Below, piece after piece: positions 60,735 through 64,000 of a DNA stretch of 64,000 nucleotides. Source of the stretch: Mycobacterium sp. 852014-52450_SCH5900713 (GTDB lineage Bacteria; Actinomycetota; Actinomycetes; Mycobacteriales; Mycobacteriaceae); assembly GCF_001667075.1 (NCBI RefSeq), contig NZ_LZIL01000044.1, positions 1 through 64,000 of the forward strand, in the 5' to 3' direction. The notes under the pieces were generated by a model. It was not told where the DNA came from. It was given only the letters and a program-made list of their open reading frames with translations, and searched no databases. Position 1 is the first letter of the stretch. Each line of letters starts with the position of its first letter. A program made the translations under genes and the position numbers.

Positions 60735-61925
60735 CTACCCGTGTCTCATGCCGCGAACCAGTTGGCTGCCGATCAGCCCGGCCGCGAACACCCCGCCGGT
60801 GACTCCCGAAATGAGCAGCGGCAGTTGACCATTCGCACCCCAGAGGAAGCCCGCCCACAACCCCGCCACCAGGACGGCCAGTCCGATGCCGCCCTGGAAC
60901 AAGCCCTGCGCGCTGGCCTGGTGCTCCGGGTCGACCAGCCCCGAAATCCAGGCCTTCCCGACGCCGTCGGTGCACCCGGTGAACAGCCCGTAGGCGCCGA
61001 TCAGCAGCCACGCCGTCACGATGTCGGTGGTCAGTCCCAGCCCGATGTAGCCGATCGCGAAGAATGCCAGGCCGAGGCCGAACAACGCCGGCCTGCCGAT
61101 GCGGTCGGCGAGCGATCCGGCCGGGTAGCTGGCCAGGGCATACACCGCGTTGTACCCGACGTATGCCAGGATCACCCCCACCACCGAGAAACCAATCTCG
61201 TTCAGCCGCAACAACAGCAGGGCGTCGGGAAAATTCGCCACGCTGAACAGCACGAGGACTGCGGTCACCCGCCAATACGGCCGCGGCAACGAGCGCACGC
61301 CGGCCCACATCGATTGCTGCGCTCGCGGGGCGCGACTGCTGCGCTCGCGCACGAGGAAGACGAGCGCCACGGACAGGACGGCGGGCACGATGGCGACATA
61401 CAGCAACGGCGCGATCCGGTGGTCGAGCAGCTCATAACCCACCAACCCGAGCAGCGGACCAAAGACGGCGCCGAAGGTGTCCATCGCGCGGTGGAAGCCG
61501 AAAACCCGGCCGCGCAGGGCGTCGTCCACATCGTCGACCAGCAGCGCGTCCCGCGGCGCACCGCGCACGCCCTTACCGAGCCGGTCGACGACGCGACCCG
61601 CGAGCACGCCCGGCCACGCCCCGGCCACCGCGATGATCACCTTGCCCAGCGCCGCCATGCCGTACCCGGTGGCGATCAACGGGCGCCGCGCGAACCTGTC
61701 GCCGAGCGGACCCGAGGCGAGCTTTGTCAGCGAGGCGGCGCCCTCGGCCGCGCCCTCGACGGCTCCCACCACCGACGGCGGCGCACCCAGCACCGCGGTC
61801 AGGTAGATCGGCAACAGCGGATACAACAGCTCACTGGCCGTGTCCTGCAGAAACGAGACCCCGGAGAGCACCCGGACGTTGCGAGTGAGCCAGCGGGGCC
61901 CCACGTCGGGTTCACTCTGTGGCAC
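60735..61925 (-). CDS. MFS transporter
   Basis: A 396-aa major facilitator with about 12 spans. The cytoplasmic loop after span 2 reads GPLGDRFARRPLIATGYG, the MFS motif A type, and after span 8 ADRIGRPALFGLG. The start GTG at 61925 overlaps the 3' end of the NYN gene by 14 bases, so the two are coupled. Substrate unknown. Confidence 0.88.
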   Translation of the reverse strand: MPQSEPDVGPRWLTRNVRVLSGVSFLQDTASELLYPLLPIYLTAVLGAPPSVVGAVEGAAEGAASLTKLASGPLGDRFARRPLIATGYGMAALGKVIIAVAGAWPGVLAGRVVDRLGKGVRGAPRDALLVDDVDDALRGRVFGFHRAMDTFGAVFGPLLGLVGYELLDHRIAPLLYVAIVPAVLSVALVFLVRERSSRAPRAQQSMWAGVRSLPRPYWRVTAVLVLFSVANFPDALLLLRLNEIGFSVVGVILAYVGYNAVYALASYPAGSLADRIGRPALFGLGLAFFAIGYIGLGLTTDIVTAWLLIGAYGLFTGCTDGVGKAWISGLVDPEHQASAQGLFQGGIGLAVLVAGLWAGFLWGANGQLPLLISGVTGGVFAAGLIGSQLVRGMRHG

Positions 61926-62805
61926 GAAGCCGGACCATCCGTGTCGTCGACGTCTCGTCCAATTCGACGGCATCGGACCGCGAACGCAGGAAATCGCTGA
62001 ATGACCGGAATCCCAAGGACCTTTCGCTGAACGACGGGTCCATCCGCTTCATCTGTGCCTTCACTGCCGAATTGTGCAGCCAGTCGACGTCGTCCTTCTC
62101 CAGGCCGATCTGCAGCGCACGCGTCAGCAGCGCGGTGGCGGCGGCCTGCGGATCGGGTGGCTCCGGCTCGTCGGGCTGCTCCGGCTTGGCGCGCCCCGCA
62201 CGCTGCTTGGACGGCTTTGCGTCCGCCTCGGCGCCCGCGGCCTGCGGTTCGAGCGCCGGCACCCCTGGCAGCGAGTCATAGATGACGAACTCGTCGCAGG
62301 CCGCCGCCAGCGCCCGGCTCGATGCGCCGGCCACCCCGATGCCCACGACGTAGCGGCCGAGCCTCTTGCAGCGCTGGGCCAGCGGGATGTAGTCGGAGTC
62401 ACCGGCCACGACCACCACGTGGGTGAGGTCGGGCAGGCGGAACATGTCCTCGACGGTGTCGACGGCCAGCCGGATGTCGGCGCCGTTCTTGCCGTAGGCC
62501 GCGGCGGGGAACAACTGCACCAGGTCGACCGCGCGGGCCACCAGCTGCCCGCGGTACCCGGCGTTGATATCCGCCGACCAGTCCGCATAGGCGCGGGTGA
62601 GCACCAGGGTCCCGAACGACGACGCGAAGTCTAGAATCGCGCCGACGTCGACGGTGGCCCGGTCCAGCCGCTCGGAATACTGCTCGAGGCCCTTGGCTTT
62701 GTCGCGCTGAAACGAGCTTCGGCCGTTGACCTGGTCGTATCGGGAGATCACGATGTTGTCGAAGTCGAGGTAGACGGCCACGCGGGCCGCAACCGGTTCG
62801 GTCAT
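61912..62805 (-). CDS. NYN-domain (PIN-like) protein with C-terminal LOTUS/OST-HTH-like domain
   Basis: A 297-aa protein. The N-terminal NYN nuclease-like fold has VYLDFDN (acid cluster), NGADIRLAVDTVEDM and VAGDSDYIPLAQR, all supplying Asp residues for metal. A charged linker rich in Glu/Pro (185-225) leads to a ~75-residue domain (ALQIGLEKDDVDWLHNSAVKAQ...) similar to LOTUS RNA-binding modules. RNA cleavage is likely but unproven. Confidence 0.85.
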   Translation of the reverse strand: MTEPVAARVAVYLDFDNIVISRYDQVNGRSSFQRDKAKGLEQYSERLDRATVDVGAILDFASSFGTLVLTRAYADWSADINAGYRGQLVARAVDLVQLFPAAAYGKNGADIRLAVDTVEDMFRLPDLTHVVVVAGDSDYIPLAQRCKRLGRYVVGIGVAGASSRALAAACDEFVIYDSLPGVPALEPQAAGAEADAKPSKQRAGRAKPEQPDEPEPPDPQAAATALLTRALQIGLEKDDVDWLHNSAVKAQMKRMDPSFSERSLGFRSFSDFLRSRSDAVELDETSTTRMVRLRATE

Positions 62806-62914
62806 GGACTAAATCATTGCTGAGGCGCCGGGCACTGGACGGGCCGGATGCGTTTTCCGTCACGATTCGCCCGATTGCGGCCGTAACCGAGGCGAGAGCG
62901 GGTATCCCGGTGCA

Positions 62915-63787
62915 ATGAACGAGTTGAAGTATCTGGAGCTGCACGGCGATCGCGTCGCTTACCGCGACGAAGGCGACGGCGAGGTGCTCCTACTCATCCA
63001 CGGGATGGCCGGAAGCTCGGAGACGTGGCGATCGGTGATACCGATGCTGTCGAAGAAGTTCCGGGTCATCGCCCCCGACCTGCTCGGCCATGGGGAGTCG
63101 GCAAAGCCGCGCACGGACTATTCGCTGGGCGCCTTCGCGGTGTGGCTTCGTGACCTGCTCGACGAACTCGGCGTCAGCCAGGCCAGCCTGGTCGGTCAGT
63201 CGCTCGGCGGCGGGGTCGCGATGCAGTTCGTCTACCAGCACCCCGACTACGCCAAGCGGTTGATTCTGATCAGCAGCGGCGGCCTGGGCCCCGACGTCGG
63301 CTGGGTGTTGCGGCTGCTCTCGGCGCCCGGCGCGGAGCTGGTGCTGCCGATCATCGCCCCGAAACCCGTCCTCGCCGTCGGCAATCGGCTCAGGTCGTGG
63401 TTGCGGGGCGCCGGCATTCAATCGCCGCGCGGCGCCGAGATGTGGAGCGCTTACTCGTCGTTGTCCGACGGCGAGACCCGGCAGTCGTTCCTGCGCACGC
63501 TGCGATCGGTGGTCGATTACCGGGGCCAGGCGGTCAGCGCGCTCAGCAGGCTGCGGCTGCGCGAGGACTTGCCGGTCATGGCGATCTGGGGCGAGCGTGA
63601 CGCCATCATTCCCGTCGATCACGCGTACGCCGCACACGAGGCACGTACCGATGCCAGGCTCGAAATCCTGCCCGACGTCGGCCACTTCGCGCAGGTCGAG
63701 ACGCCGAACCAGGTGGTGGAGCTGATCGAGGACTTCATCGCGACCGGCGACCGCCGTCAAACGGAGAGCACTCAGCTGCAGAGTTAA
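62915..63787 (+). CDS. alpha/beta hydrolase (Rv2715-like)
   Basis: A 290-aa hydrolase. LLLIHGMAGSSETWRSV is the oxyanion loop, LVGQSLGGGVAMQF the nucleophile elbow (Ser), IWGERDAIIPVDHA the Asp, and DVGHFAQVETP the His. Typical of mycobacterial esterase/lipase-type enzymes with a lid insertion. It stands alone before the cyp135B1-like gene. Confidence 0.88.
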   Translation: MNELKYLELHGDRVAYRDEGDGEVLLLIHGMAGSSETWRSVIPMLSKKFRVIAPDLLGHGESAKPRTDYSLGAFAVWLRDLLDELGVSQASLVGQSLGGGVAMQFVYQHPDYAKRLILISSGGLGPDVGWVLRLLSAPGAELVLPIIAPKPVLAVGNRLRSWLRGAGIQSPRGAEMWSAYSSLSDGETRQSFLRTLRSVVDYRGQAVSALSRLRLREDLPVMAIWGERDAIIPVDHAYAAHEARTDARLEILPDVGHFAQVETPNQVVELIEDFIATGDRRQTESTQLQS

Positions 63788-63827
63788 GCGTCGCTTCGGT
63801 GCGCACTCCGGTCGTAAAATTGCGGTG

Positions 63828-64000
63828 ATGCGCACTGCCCCGCCTACCGCGCTTCCGCCGGGGCCCCGGCTGCCCCGGGCGGTACAGGCCGCGTTGATGC
63901 TGCACCGTGGGTCGCACTTCGTCGCCGCCTGCCGCCGTCGTTATGGGAGCGTGTTCACGCTGCGGGTAGCGGGCATGGGCACGCTGGTGTATCTGGCCGA
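63828..64000 (+). CDS. cytochrome P450 CYP135B1-like, N-terminal part (cut by window end)
   Basis: 57 codons are present before the window ends. They read TALPPGPRLPRAVQAALML and RRYGSVFTLRVAGMGTLVYL, the proline-rich start and first beta-sheet of a P450. They align well with the start of M. tuberculosis Rv0568 (cyp135B1), which also restores the backbone order. Confidence 0.75.
   Translation, partial: MRTAPPTALPPGPRLPRAVQAALMLHRGSHFVAACRRRYGSVFTLRVAGMGTLVYLA

Noticed and set aside
59946-62000. 684-codon plus-strand frame
   Set aside because: Antisense to the P450 and MFS genes; Arg/Gln/His-rich with no domain.

Overview
The window is a high-GC actinobacterial segment whose gene order follows Mycobacterium tuberculosis from Rv0538 to Rv0568. 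It also carries a PPE protein and DUF732-type secreted proteins, so a slow-growing Mycobacterium is the best reading, perhaps near the M. avium complex. Species was not tested. The first ~95 bases are almost pure G/C runs and look like a contig-end artefact.

0.4-35 kb is the conserved backbone. It starts with an Rv0538-like Thr/Pro-rich membrane protein and two sugar-transfer enzymes (Rv0539, Rv0540). Next comes a menaquinone region: menE, menB, menC, bpoC, menD, menG and menJ, plus the polyprenyl synthase grcC1. Interleaved with these are pitA, fadD8, mgtA, htpX and gpdA1. Lineage-specific cargo sits in the backbone: (i) a TetR-controlled aldo/keto reductase and F420-type reductase placed directly upstream of menB, where M. 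tuberculosis has vapBC3; (ii) an FHA-HTH protein, an ECF sigma factor and a tiny double-glycine peptide gene; (iii) a SulP transporter and a frameshifted HicB-like gene; (iv) a RES/Xre toxin-antitoxin pair with an 18-bp perfect inverted repeat. Rv0560c is missing between the Rv0559c and menJ homologues.

From a tRNA-Tyr at 35.2 kb to the truncated cyp135B1-like gene at 63.8 kb lies about 28 kb of accessory DNA. It holds a PPE gene flanked by two paralogous four-cysteine secreted proteins, a transporter, an SDR and a lipid-kinase-like protein. A four-gene operon follows, encoding a fatty acyl-AMP ligase/carrier/thioester reductase, a diiron-like protein, an EphD-like hydrolase and a ferredoxin-reductase electron donor. 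After that is a metal and envelope-stress section: an NRAMP variant, a CDF exporter, a two-component system divergent from lpqO, a PepSY protein, and three small genes each behind a TACCC-N5-GGGTA copper (RicR/CsoR-type) operator, one of them a new-looking 38-aa metallothionein. The end holds a TudS-like protein, hydrolases, a lipoprotein, a P450, an MFS transporter and a NYN-domain protein.

Regulatory signals are unusually readable. They include paired TetR operators, three matching OmpR-type direct-repeat boxes, three RicR boxes, an IdeR-like box, HicB-type palindromes and a family of 20-bp intergenic palindromes. No CRISPR array, rRNA, intact insertion sequence or prophage was seen.
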